The notes: a model not told the origin generated them from the sequence alone. Positions 1 through 5,801 are shown, counted from the first letter of the stretch. The stretch: 5,811 bases of DNA from JBBRGK01 sp036741355 (GCA_036741355.1 DAINSK010000085.1:1-5811), one strand, 5' to 3'. Numbers and translations: made by a program.

Positions 1-25
1 ACACCTACCATTAAGACGGTTGCTT

Positions 26-50
26 CCCCTTCCCTAACGCCGGGAAGGGG
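26..50. repeat. Perfect hairpin, left copy of a REP-like palindrome
   Basis: CCCCTTCCC (26-34) pairs with GGGAAGGGG (42-50) across a 7-nt loop. Its first 13 bases, CCCCTTCCCTAAC, recur in reverse complement at 169-181. No T-run follows on either strand, so a classic intrinsic terminator is not supported. Confidence 0.8.
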
Positions 51-95
51 CGATCCTGGGATGCTCGGTTCGGACTTGCTTGCAGCGTCGGGGCT

Positions 96-115
96 GGGCG
101 CGTCGCAACGCGCCC
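96..115. repeat. Perfect 8-bp GC-rich hairpin between the two REP-like palindromes
   Basis: GGGCGCGT (96-103) pairs with ACGCGCCC (108-115) across the loop CGCA. On the plus strand CC follows and no T-run is seen on either side. It lies roughly in the middle of the stretch bounded by the two outer palindromes and is unrelated to them in sequence. Confidence 0.65.
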
Positions 116-157
116 CCACAACGGTTCCTTCTGCAGCACACTGGTTCTTAACAAGCT

Positions 158-181
158 CCCCTTCCCTGGTTAGGGAAGGGG
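158..181. repeat. Perfect 10-bp hairpin, right copy of a REP-like palindrome, overlapping the kinase stop codon
   Basis: CCCCTTCCCT (158-167) pairs perfectly with AGGGAAGGGG (172-181) across a GGTT loop. The TAA stop of the kinase gene (170-172) lies in the loop and stem. The hairpin is stable and at the 3' end of the last gene, so it could stop or protect the transcript. The minus strand continues AGCTTGTTAAG without a T-run, so it is not a textbook terminator. Confidence 0.8.
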
Positions 182-1175
182 CCGGAGGTTAGGTAGCGCC
201 GCCGCGCGCTCGCGCATGAACCGCATCCTGCCGTCCAGATAGCGCTCGTCCATCCAGCCGATACCCCAGTCGTTCCCGTTCTCCATCCATAGGCCCAGGT
301 GCCAGATATCGCGCGCCAGGAGCAGCACCGGCACGGCGTCGAGGTCTGTCCTACCCAGTGTCCGTTTCTGGCTATACCCGTCGAGGAAGGCGGCCCAGAG
401 GTCGGTATTGAGCGCTGGCCGGGTGCTCATGCGGAAGACGGCCAGGTCATAAGGCCCGCCAGCCGAAGCCACAGTAGTCGAAGTCAAACCACGTGAGCCG
501 CTCGCTCCGGTCCATGTGTACGTTTCCCAGCCACGGGTCGCCATGGCAGATACCGGACGTCAGACCATCCTGTTCTAGCTCCGCCATCCGCAGTTCGATC
601 CGCTTGCCCAGCTCCTGCAGGAAGGCAATGTCGGCCGGGCGGTGCTGAAAGGCAGCCGCGATGGCCTGCAGCGGTCGCCGTACGAGATGGTCTAGGTCGA
701 GGGCAAAGCGGGGCCCGGAGGTTGGGAAGCTATCCATGGCAGTGTGCAACTGGGCCAGCGCACCGCCGAATAGCCGGCCGTGGCTGTCGTCCATTGGCGG
801 CGTCGCACCCTGCGCGTACGTGAACAGGGCGACCTCGCGCGGTCCCTCGGGAGCAATCACGCCGTGCAGCAGGTCTCCAGCCCTTCTGCGTAGCGGCGTA
901 GAGACGTCTATCCCGCTGTCGTGCAGGTAGAGCAGGAGTTCCAGTTCGCCGAGGATCTCTGGCTGCGAGCGCCAGCTGGTTCGATAGACCCTGAGCACAT
1001 ACCTGCTGGCCGCCGTCTCCAGCAGATAAGTGTCGTTCATCCCCCGCTTCAGCAACTGGCAGCGCACGACCGACCCGACGTCGTACTCCGACTCCGCGAG
1101 CTCGCGCAGCGCCCGCGGCGAAAGGATAGAATGGGTGACCGGAAAAACGGTCTCGTCGTGACTCAATCGATCCAC
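170..1175 (-). pseudogene. Frameshifted kinase of the aminoglycoside phosphotransferase / homoserine-kinase-II-like fold
   Basis: Two overlapping reading frames together make one kinase-like protein of about 334 aa, a usual length for this type. The first frame (1175 to 447, 242 aa) has the nucleotide-binding lobe (LLKRGMNDTYLL, YVLRVYR about 59-65), the catalytic loop HGDPWLGN (H211, D213, N218) and the metal-binding motif WFDFDYCGFGWRA (D231/D233). It then hits TGA at once. The second frame continues the family pattern as YDLAVFRMSTRP...ARDIWHLGLWMENGNDWG...LPNLRPLP to the TAA at 170-172. The switch needs one base less at about 451-452 (GCC TTA TGA against GCC TAT GAC). The break removes the last 93 residues of the C-terminal lobe. 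The start is uncertain: GTG at 1175 has only a weak site, while TTG at 1166 has GGAG 8 nt upstream. It is either a recent pseudogene or a sequencing/assembly error. The substrate is unknown; small hydroxylated metabolites are usual for the fold. Confidence 0.85.
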
Positions 1176-1258
1176 TCCAACGTACCCCGACGCGAGCGAG
1201 GTTCAGCAGCCGATCAGCGAGGAGTACCGACTGCCAACTGGCGACTGCCCCACGAAGC

Positions 1259-1879
1259 CTACTGCCCCTGGGGCTGCTGCGGCTCGTGGAGGCGGCTAGC
1301 CAGGACGGGGCTTTCGAACTCGTCTGCCACCGCGTCCATGATGATCGCGTCGTATCGAACCTGGCCGAGGCGGAACGACTGGCGGCGCCGGCCGATCACA
1401 CGGAACCCTGCCTTTTCGTAGGCGCGCTGGCCGCGCGGGTTGTTGCCGTAGACCTGCAACAGCACGTTGTGCAAACCGAGCGCGTTGAAGGCGAAGTCCA
1501 GCACGAGCCGCGTCGCTTCGGTACCGAAGCCGCGGTTCCAGAATGCCGGGTCGCCGATCAGGATGCCAAAAGTAGCCGTGCCGAACTGATGGTTGATCTC
1601 GCGTAGCTGTGTCGTGCCGATGGGCAGACTGCTGCTGCGCTCGAAGATCGTGAACGAGACTGCGCTGGCCGCACCGCTCGTCGCCGTCTCGTAGAAGCGT
1701 TCTTCCTCTTCACGGCTAAATACGCCGATCCGGCCCAGAGTGCGCGTGGCGTCGACGTTGTTGATCCAGCGAAACCACAGATCGATGTGGCTGCGGTCGA
1801 AGGGACCGAGCGCTACCAGATCGCCCTCGAATAGAAACACCGGCGCTGGCACGCCGGTGTTGTCGTTCGATTCCGCCAC
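1259..1879 (-). CDS. GNAT-family N-acetyltransferase, RimJ/RimL type
   Basis: The 206-aa product should transfer an acetyl group from acetyl-CoA to an amine. Its substrate cannot be told from sequence; the family includes ribosomal-protein, antibiotic and metabolite acetyltransferases. The N-terminal strand reads LVALGPFDRSHIDLWFRWIN (about 21-40). The acetyl-CoA pyrophosphate loop (motif A) is WNRGFGTEATRLVLDFAF (about 114-131). Motif B is NNPRGQRAYEKAGFRVIGRRR (about 146-166), with the conserved tyrosine at 154. The gene has no ATG at its head. A GTG at 1879 is chosen because GGAGG lies 8 nt before it and because the upstream translation is low-complexity Arg/Ser sequence that overlaps the preceding gene. 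The length fits the family. The 25 residues after the fold are Pro/Gln-rich. A regulatory or tailoring link to the two small proteins just upstream is possible but only positional. Confidence 0.9.
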   Translation of the reverse strand: MAESNDNTGVPAPVFLFEGDLVALGPFDRSHIDLWFRWINNVDATRTLGRIGVFSREEEERFYETATSGAASAVSFTIFERSSSLPIGTTQLREINHQFGTATFGILIGDPAFWNRGFGTEATRLVLDFAFNALGLHNVLLQVYGNNPRGQRAYEKAGFRVIGRRRQSFRLGQVRYDAIIMDAVADEFESPVLASRLHEPQQPQGQ

Positions 1880-1887
1880 TGGTCGAG

Positions 1888-1892
1888 CCTCC
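1888..1892 (-). promoter_or_regulatory. Ribosome binding site deciding the GTG start of the acetyltransferase
   Basis: GGAGG lies 8 nt before the GTG at 1879, which makes that non-ATG start convincing. Confidence 0.8.
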
Positions 1893-1946
1893 AACCTGTC
1901 GGGCTGAGAACTCCGACATGATACCAGAGGCCGCCGGTAGGAATGG

Positions 1947-2228
1947 TCAACCGCTGCCCAGCGCCTGCCCGACCTTGAAGATGCCCTGGATGGTGTTTCT
2001 GAAATCGCCGAGCTCGAGCGGCGACAGATCGCTGGCGTCAGCCTCACGTCCCGACGCGGTCGCGACACGATTAGCGGCCGTGTTGCCGTAGACGTCGCCG
2101 CCCGCCTTCGCCAGAAGGTCGATCAGCATCGCCCGCTGCGTTGAGTCGAGCGAGTTGGCCCATTCAGTCAGCTTGTCACCGAAGCCGTCGAGGACCTGTT
2201 GCGAAACGACAAATGACTCAGCCGGCAT
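1947..2228 (-). CDS. Small protein 2, leader-like N-terminus ending in Gly-Gly (tandem paralogue)
   Basis: The 93-aa product is the diverged paralogue of the gene 51 nt upstream. Residues 1-45 share the pattern VSxx(V/L)...F...SL...R.ML...A.AGGD, here as VSQQVLDGFGDKLTEWANSL then DSTQRAMLIDLLAKAGGD. A weak trace of similarity continues just beyond (NTAAN against DTAAS). The 49-residue tail has no counterpart in the paralogue; it begins DVYGNTAANR and ends in the more hydrophobic, Gly-rich stretch IQGIFKVGQALGSG. There are no cysteines. An in-frame TTG at 2267 would add 13 residues, but the ATG at 2228 has an ideal GGAGG and matches the start of the paralogue. The gene sits 67 nt before the acetyltransferase. 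Function is unknown; a precursor peptide with a Gly-Gly processing site is a hypothesis. Confidence 0.78.
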   Translation of the reverse strand: MPAESFVVSQQVLDGFGDKLTEWANSLDSTQRAMLIDLLAKAGGDVYGNTAANRVATASGREADASDLSPLELGDFRNTIQGIFKVGQALGSG

Positions 2229-2236
2229 AACGCCTG

Positions 2237-2241
2237 CCTCC
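2237..2241 (-). promoter_or_regulatory. Ribosome binding site of small protein 2
   Basis: GGAGG lies 8 nt before the ATG at 2228. It rules against the longer reading from the TTG at 2267. Confidence 0.8.
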
Positions 2242-2279
2242 GAAAGGGGCCTTACTATCCATTCCAACCTGTTCGTGGC

Positions 2280-2633
2280 CTAGTCGAGCGTGCCGCCGCC
2301 TTCGCGCGGCATGTCACCCGAGTAGATCGGGGCGATCGTTGTGCCAGGCTCCCAAACGCCCGCCAGCTTACGCGAGAGGTCGTCGCAAAGCGAAGGGTTT
2401 CCGCCGTTGCCCCTAGATCCGTCACGGTTTTCGGGCTGATCGAGGTTGCCATAGCGGCCGGCCGAGGGCTCAGATGCCGCCGTGTCCGGCTCTCCGCCGT
2501 CGCCGCCGGCACGGGCGATGACCTCGTGCAGCATGCGTCGCTCTGCATCGTTCAGCGATTCGCAAAACCTGGCCGCGCTTTCGGCAAAGTCACGAACAAG
2601 CGCCTCCGAGACCTCGATCGGTTCCCAGCCCAT
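2280..2633 (-). CDS. Small protein 1, leader-like N-terminus ending in Gly-Gly (tandem paralogue)
   Basis: The 117-aa product has no function I recognise. Its first 45 residues align without gaps to those of the next gene, with 15 identities by eye, including VS at 8-9, F16, SL at 26-27, R32, ML at 34-35, A40 and AGGD at 42-45. This part looks like two amphipathic helices (VSEALVRDFAESAARFCESL and NDAERRMLHEVIARA). The remaining 73 residues differ from the paralogue. They are first Gly/Asn/Asp/Arg-rich and disordered-looking, then more ordered from about residue 80 to the end (SLCDDLSRKLAGVWEPG and beyond). ATG at 2633 is preferred over the in-frame ATGs at 2690 and 2672, because only it has a GGAG at good distance and because it puts both paralogues in exact register. 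A conserved head ending in GG with a variable tail resembles double-glycine leader peptides. It could equally be a small helical protein of unknown role. Confidence 0.75.
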   Translation of the reverse strand: MGWEPIEVSEALVRDFAESAARFCESLNDAERRMLHEVIARAGGDGGEPDTAASEPSAGRYGNLDQPENRDGSRGNGGNPSLCDDLSRKLAGVWEPGTTIAPIYSGDMPREGGGTLD

Positions 2634-2639
2634 AGCAAT

Positions 2640-2643
2640 CTCC
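2640..2643 (-). promoter_or_regulatory. Ribosome binding site of small protein 1
   Basis: GGAG lies 6 nt before the ATG at 2633. The upstream in-frame ATGs at 2672 and 2690 have no comparable site, so this decides the start. Confidence 0.65.
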
Positions 2644-2790
2644 GTCCGCAACCCGCGGGCTACGCGGTTCATGCTAGCATCAGCGCCCATCGCCCGACTC
2701 AGCCGCTCGGGCTACATGGCCACGGCCGAAGGGGTAAGTCGGGGACGGGGATGGAAAATATCTCGAACAATCCAGACATATCGTGTTGCA

Positions 2791-4065
2791 TTACCCGGCT
2801 GGAACCGTAGCCGGACTTATGCATTGCACAGCGCCAGACTCCATCAGCGTCGCGATCTCATCGGCCGAATAGCCAGCTTCGCTCAGGATCTCGCGTGAAT
2901 GCTCGCCAGGATGCAGCGGAGCAGGAAAACGCACCGATAACGGTGTTTTTTGCAGCGTGGCCGCCAGGCCCGAGGCGGTGACGCTGCCATGGACCGGGTG
3001 GTCATACGTGACGATGTAATCGTTGACGCGTGCCTGCTCGTCCTCGGCGATCATCTGGTAGTCCTGCACGATCGAGCAGGGGCAATCGTGCTCGCGCAGC
3101 TTCGCGATCCATTCCGCCGCCGGGCGTTGAATCACCGTAGAGTCGATGATCTCAACCAGCTCCCCGTGATTCTTGCCACGATTGGCGGGCAATGCAAAGC
3201 GCGGATCGTCGATCAACTCGTCGAGACCTAGCCCGCGGGCGAGTGTCGGCCACTTCCAACCTTCGAGGTATCCGAAGGCGATCCACTTGCCGTCGCCGCA
3301 CATGGCGCGGTGTGAGAGGACGCCCGATGACTGTCCCGGCGGCCGCAGTGGCGCCGGATGCAATGCCCGCGCAACGTGGATCGCTTGCAACGCTAGCTGA
3401 CTGCCGTAGAGCGAGACGTCCACTTTCTGCCCGCAACCAGTACGTTCGCGGTGCACCAGTGCGGCCAGGATGCCATAGGCGAGCATCATGCCGCCGGTCT
3501 GGTCGGCGATGCCTCCCTGCGAGCCTCGCGGCGTCTCGTCGCCCGGGACGCGGTTGAAGGCCATCAGCCCACCGGCCGCCTGGGCGATCGTGTCATAGCC
3601 CGGGTCATGGCTGCGCGGTCCTTGCGGCCCGAACATGCTGGCGGAAGCATAGATCAGCCCCCGGTTCTCCTTCGAAAGCTGTTCGTACCCGAGCCCCAGC
3701 CTCTCCATCGTGCCGGGGCGAAAGTTCTCGGCGACGATGTCCGCCCGCCGTGCGAGTCGCAACGCTACCTGCTTGCCTTCCGGTTTTTGCAAATCAAGGC
3801 AGATGCTGCGCTTGTTGCGGTTCAACGCCTCGAAGTAGGTCGAATGACCGTCCACATGGACGCCCAGGCGGCGACCTGGGTCGCCGCCTGGCTGCTCGAC
3901 TTTGACGATGTTGGCGCCGAGGTCCGCGAGGAGGAGCGTGCCAAACGTTCCCTGCTGGAACCGGGTGAAGTCGAGGACCGTGTAACCGGCCAGCGGACCA
4001 GCCGCCTGACCCTTGTTTGTGCCGTCGCTAGCGGCGTCGCTCGTCGTGGCGTCTTCTCGTGCCAT
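2791..4065 (-). CDS. Class III CoA-transferase (CaiB/BaiF/Frc family)
   Basis: The 424-aa product transfers CoA between two carboxylic acids through aspartyl-CoA anhydride chemistry. After a polar, low-complexity stretch of about 24 residues comes the family's N-terminal motif LAGYTVLDFTRF, followed by LLLADLGANIVKVEQPGGDPGR. Further family motifs are ENFRPGTMERLGLGYE (about 113-128) and GIADQTGGMM. In the last, D188 matches the catalytic aspartate (Asp169 of formyl-CoA transferase). GRGQKVDVSLY-type and DDPRF motifs follow, the first here reading GCGQKVDVSLY. The glycine-rich loop of oxalate-type Frc (GGGGQ) is not visible; the region reads PPGQSSGVLSHRAM, so a strict formyl-CoA:oxalate transferase is less likely. 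The gene follows the lyase gene by about 40 nt, probably in one operon, which suggests that it activates the lyase's substrate as a CoA ester. Formyl-CoA is a plausible CoA donor by inference. The start is ATG at 4065; a TTG lies directly before it at 4068. The length fits the family. Confidence 0.9.
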   Translation of the reverse strand: MAREDATTSDAASDGTNKGQAAGPLAGYTVLDFTRFQQGTFGTLLLADLGANIVKVEQPGGDPGRRLGVHVDGHSTYFEALNRNKRSICLDLQKPEGKQVALRLARRADIVAENFRPGTMERLGLGYEQLSKENRGLIYASASMFGPQGPRSHDPGYDTIAQAAGGLMAFNRVPGDETPRGSQGGIADQTGGMMLAYGILAALVHRERTGCGQKVDVSLYGSQLALQAIHVARALHPAPLRPPGQSSGVLSHRAMCGDGKWIAFGYLEGWKWPTLARGLGLDELIDDPRFALPANRGKNHGELVEIIDSTVIQRPAAEWIAKLREHDCPCSIVQDYQMIAEDEQARVNDYIVTYDHPVHGSVTASGLAATLQKTPLSVRFPAPLHPGEHSREILSEAGYSADEIATLMESGAVQCISPATVPAG

Positions 4066-4073
4066 CAACCCGT

Positions 4074-4079
4074 CCTCCT
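4074..4079 (-). promoter_or_regulatory. Ribosome binding site deciding the CoA-transferase start
   Basis: AGGAGG lies 8 nt before the ATG at 4065 and 5 nt before the adjacent TTG at 4068. The ATG is the better codon and has the better spacing. The site sits in the short gap after the lyase gene, consistent with translation from a shared transcript. Confidence 0.8.
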
Positions 4080-4108
4080 GGCTTCGCCTGCCGCTCCAAT
4101 CATGGTAA

Positions 4109-5788
4109 TCAGTATCCCATGAGCGAGCTTGCGCGCCCCGCGGTCGGGATCGGCCAAATCGCGGCGGGGTCTACGGCCACGTCGATCAGTGCCGCGCGAC
4201 CAGACGCAAGGGCGCGGTGTACGGCTGGTCCGATCTCATCGGGCTGTTCGACGTGTTCGGCGTAACCACCGAAGGCCTCCATTACGCGGTCGTAACGGGC
4301 GCTGGGGGTGTACATGGCTACCCGCTCTTCATGGGGCTGCTGAAACATGCGCCGCTCCAGGACGCTGCCCATGATCCCCTGGTTGTTGTCCACGATGAAC
4401 ACGACCGCAGCGCCGACGCGCTGCGCGGTTTCGACCTCCATGCCGTTGAAGCCAAAGGCGCAATCGCCGTTGACGCTGATCACCGGCACATCCGGGCGGG
4501 CCAGCTTCGCGCCGATCGCGAACGGCACGCCGACACCCATGCAGCCGTTGGTGCCAGAATTCAGACGGCTTGCTGGCGTGTAGCTCTGAAGCACCTGCCG
4601 GCCCGTCGCGAGCACGACCTGGCCGTCAACCGTGATGATCGCGTCGCGCGGGATCGCATCCCGAACTTCGCGTAGCAGGCGGTGCGGCGTCATCGGCATG
4701 GCGTCCGACGTCAGCAGCGGCTCGAGAATTTGTTCGTTTTTGGAACGGACATCACGCAGCTTTGCCAGCCATGCCCCTTCAGCACGCCGCCCTGCCAGGC
4801 CCGCCGCACGGTCCTCTAGGGAGGTGAGTAACTGGCGCAACACCTGGCGGGCGTCGCCGGTAATGCCTGTTTCGACGGGGCGCTGTAGCCCGATCTCGTT
4901 CTGTTCGATGTCAATTTGGATGATCTTCGCGTCCGGAGCCAGGCCACGTCCGTGGCCGAACATCCAGTTCAGCCGCGCGCCGATAATCATGACCACGTCG
5001 GCCTCACGCATCGCCGTGCTGCGGGCGGCGGTCATGCAGAGCGGATGATCGTCGGGAAGGAACCCGCGTCCCATGGGTGACGGGACAAACGGCATCTGCA
5101 GTGTCTCGACCAGCTCGTTCAGCTCGCGGTACGGCTCCGACCAGCGGACGCCCTTGCCGATCAGCAGCAGCGGCCGGTCCGCTTCGCACAGCAGATCGGC
5201 GGCGCGGTCGATCGTCACCGGATCGCCGGCAGGCGGAGGAGCCAGCGTCACCGCAGGAAACCGGCGCAGATTATCCTCTTCGACCGCAGCCTGCAATACG
5301 TCAGAGGGCAGGTCCAGATAGACGGGGCCGGGGCGGCCGGACATCATCTTACGAACGGCCATCGCAATGAATTCGGGGATCCGCTCGGCGCTGTCGACCT
5401 GCGCCGCCCACTTGCTAACGGGGCGCATCATCGACACCGAGTCCGCCTCCTGAAACGCCATTCGACCACGCTGTCGCAGTGCGCTGGAGCCGCCCAGTAC
5501 CAGCACGGGCCAGCAGTTGTCGTAGGCGACGTGCACCCCGGTGATACCGTTGGTGACCGCCGGACCAGAAGCGAGCACGGCCACGCCGAGCCTGCCACCG
5601 CAGTACTGATACGCCTGAGCCATCATCACTGCTGCCTGCTCGTGACGGACGCCGATCGGTCGGATGCCGGCGTCGCCGCAAGCGCCCACGGTTTCGATCA
5701 CGGGACCTCCGACCACGGTGAAGATCATCTCGACACCCTGATCCTTCAGCGCCGCGGCTACGATCTCGCTGCCCTCGATGCCCGCCAT
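4109..5788 (-). CDS. Thiamine-diphosphate-dependent 2-hydroxyacyl-CoA lyase-like enzyme (oxalyl-CoA decarboxylase family)
   Basis: The 559-aa product has the three-domain layout of ThDP enzymes: PYR domain about 1-165, central domain about 190-325, PP domain about 365-540. The catalytic glutamate is E50 in VRHEQAA. The cofactor/metal motif runs from GDCAFGFNGMEVET (D442) to NNQG (N469, G471), with the spacing known from oxalyl-CoA decarboxylase (Oxc). GDxAFGFxGMEVET, LPD(D/N)HP and GARLNW are marks of the Oxc/HACL group rather than of acetolactate synthase. Residues 112-114 read FQE as in human HACL1, where Oxc has Tyr-Glu, which favours a lyase that cleaves 2-hydroxyacyl-CoA to formyl-CoA plus an aldehyde or ketone. 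The length is close to Oxc and HACL1, and no large C-terminal lid is present. No signal peptide or membrane segment is visible, so it is probably cytoplasmic. It is followed by a CoA-transferase gene 40 nt away. The family is secure; the substrate is inferred, and oxalyl-CoA decarboxylase remains the alternative. Confidence 0.9.
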   Translation of the reverse strand: MAGIEGSEIVAAALKDQGVEMIFTVVGGPVIETVGACGDAGIRPIGVRHEQAAVMMAQAYQYCGGRLGVAVLASGPAVTNGITGVHVAYDNCWPVLVLGGSSALRQRGRMAFQEADSVSMMRPVSKWAAQVDSAERIPEFIAMAVRKMMSGRPGPVYLDLPSDVLQAAVEEDNLRRFPAVTLAPPPAGDPVTIDRAADLLCEADRPLLLIGKGVRWSEPYRELNELVETLQMPFVPSPMGRGFLPDDHPLCMTAARSTAMREADVVMIIGARLNWMFGHGRGLAPDAKIIQIDIEQNEIGLQRPVETGITGDARQVLRQLLTSLEDRAAGLAGRRAEGAWLAKLRDVRSKNEQILEPLLTSDAMPMTPHRLLREVRDAIPRDAIITVDGQVVLATGRQVLQSYTPASRLNSGTNGCMGVGVPFAIGAKLARPDVPVISVNGDCAFGFNGMEVETAQRVGAAVVFIVDNNQGIMGSVLERRMFQQPHEERVAMYTPSARYDRVMEAFGGYAEHVEQPDEIGPAVHRALASGRAALIDVAVDPAAIWPIPTAGRASSLMGY

Positions 5789-5795
5789 CGAATTT

Positions 5796-5801
5796 CCTCC
5801 T
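5796..5801 (-). promoter_or_regulatory. Ribosome binding site of the lyase gene
   Basis: AGGAGG lies 7 nt before the ATG at 5788 and supports that start. Only 23 bases precede the gene in the window, so its promoter is not visible. Confidence 0.85.

Larger units (their letters stand above)
26..181. mobile_element. Candidate REPIN/MITE-like element bounded by inverted 13-bp ends
   Basis: The 156-bp stretch begins with CCCCTTCCCTAAC and ends with its exact reverse complement, and each end is itself a palindrome. Paired inverted REP-like palindromes are the hallmark of REPINs; short elements with inverted ends also fit a MITE. It encodes nothing visible. Flanking target-site duplications were not found by eye. 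The element call is inference from structure in a single copy. Confidence 0.4.

Noticed and set aside
440..460. Programmed +1 frameshifting in the kinase gene (TGA followed by C, as in prfB)
   Set aside because: The TGA-C context is the same as in release factor 2, but the codon before it (TTA) would re-pair poorly after a +1 slip and no convincing upstream Shine-Dalgarno stimulator is seen. A one-base insertion is simpler.
1176..1258. Regulatory structure in the 83-nt gap between the acetyltransferase and the kinase
   Set aside because: Only a short direct repeat (actgcc twice near 1230-1250) and a 4-bp stem are present, which is not more than chance.
1716..1919. Minus-strand frame starting with ATG at 1919
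   Set aside because: It overlaps the acetyltransferase in another frame, and its translation is Ser/Arg/Gly-rich low-complexity sequence. The GGAGG at 1888-1892 serves the GTG at 1879.
1918..1950. Promoter before the acetyltransferase (TTGACC and TATCAT on the minus strand)
   Set aside because: Each hexamer is a fair match, but they are 21 nt apart instead of about 17, and the TTGACC overlaps the stop of the preceding gene.
1880..2068. N-terminal extension of the acetyltransferase by 63 residues
   Set aside because: It would overlap small gene 2 and consists of Arg/Ser-rich sequence outside the GNAT fold; the GTG at 1879 has an ideal ribosome site.
2634..2690. Longer start for small protein 1 at ATG 2690 or 2672
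   Set aside because: Neither has a Shine-Dalgarno site, and the added residues have no match in the paralogue, while the ATG at 2633 has both.
2691..2790. Promoter or terminator between the CoA-transferase and small gene 1
   Set aside because: The gap has an AT-rich patch (about 2755-2785, with TATTTT at 2760-2755 on the minus strand) that could host a promoter, but no matching -35 box. No stable hairpin with a T-run was found.
3451..4122. Long open frame of 223 codons on the plus strand
   Set aside because: It lies wholly antisense to the CoA-transferase, whose family motifs are unmistakable. Its translation is Arg/Ala/Val-rich without recognisable motifs, as expected for a shadow frame in GC-rich DNA.
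4109..5788. Acetolactate synthase (ilvB) as product of the ThDP enzyme
   Set aside because: The domain order is shared, but GDxAFGFxGMEVET, GARLNW and the FQE motif belong to the Oxc/HACL branch, and the neighbour is a CoA-transferase instead of an ilvN regulatory subunit.
2791..5788. A plain oxalate-degradation operon (oxc-frc)
   Set aside because: The gene pairing fits, but the Oxc Tyr-Glu pair and NNGGIY tyrosine are replaced, and the transferase lacks the visible GGGGQ loop. Kept only as an alternative.
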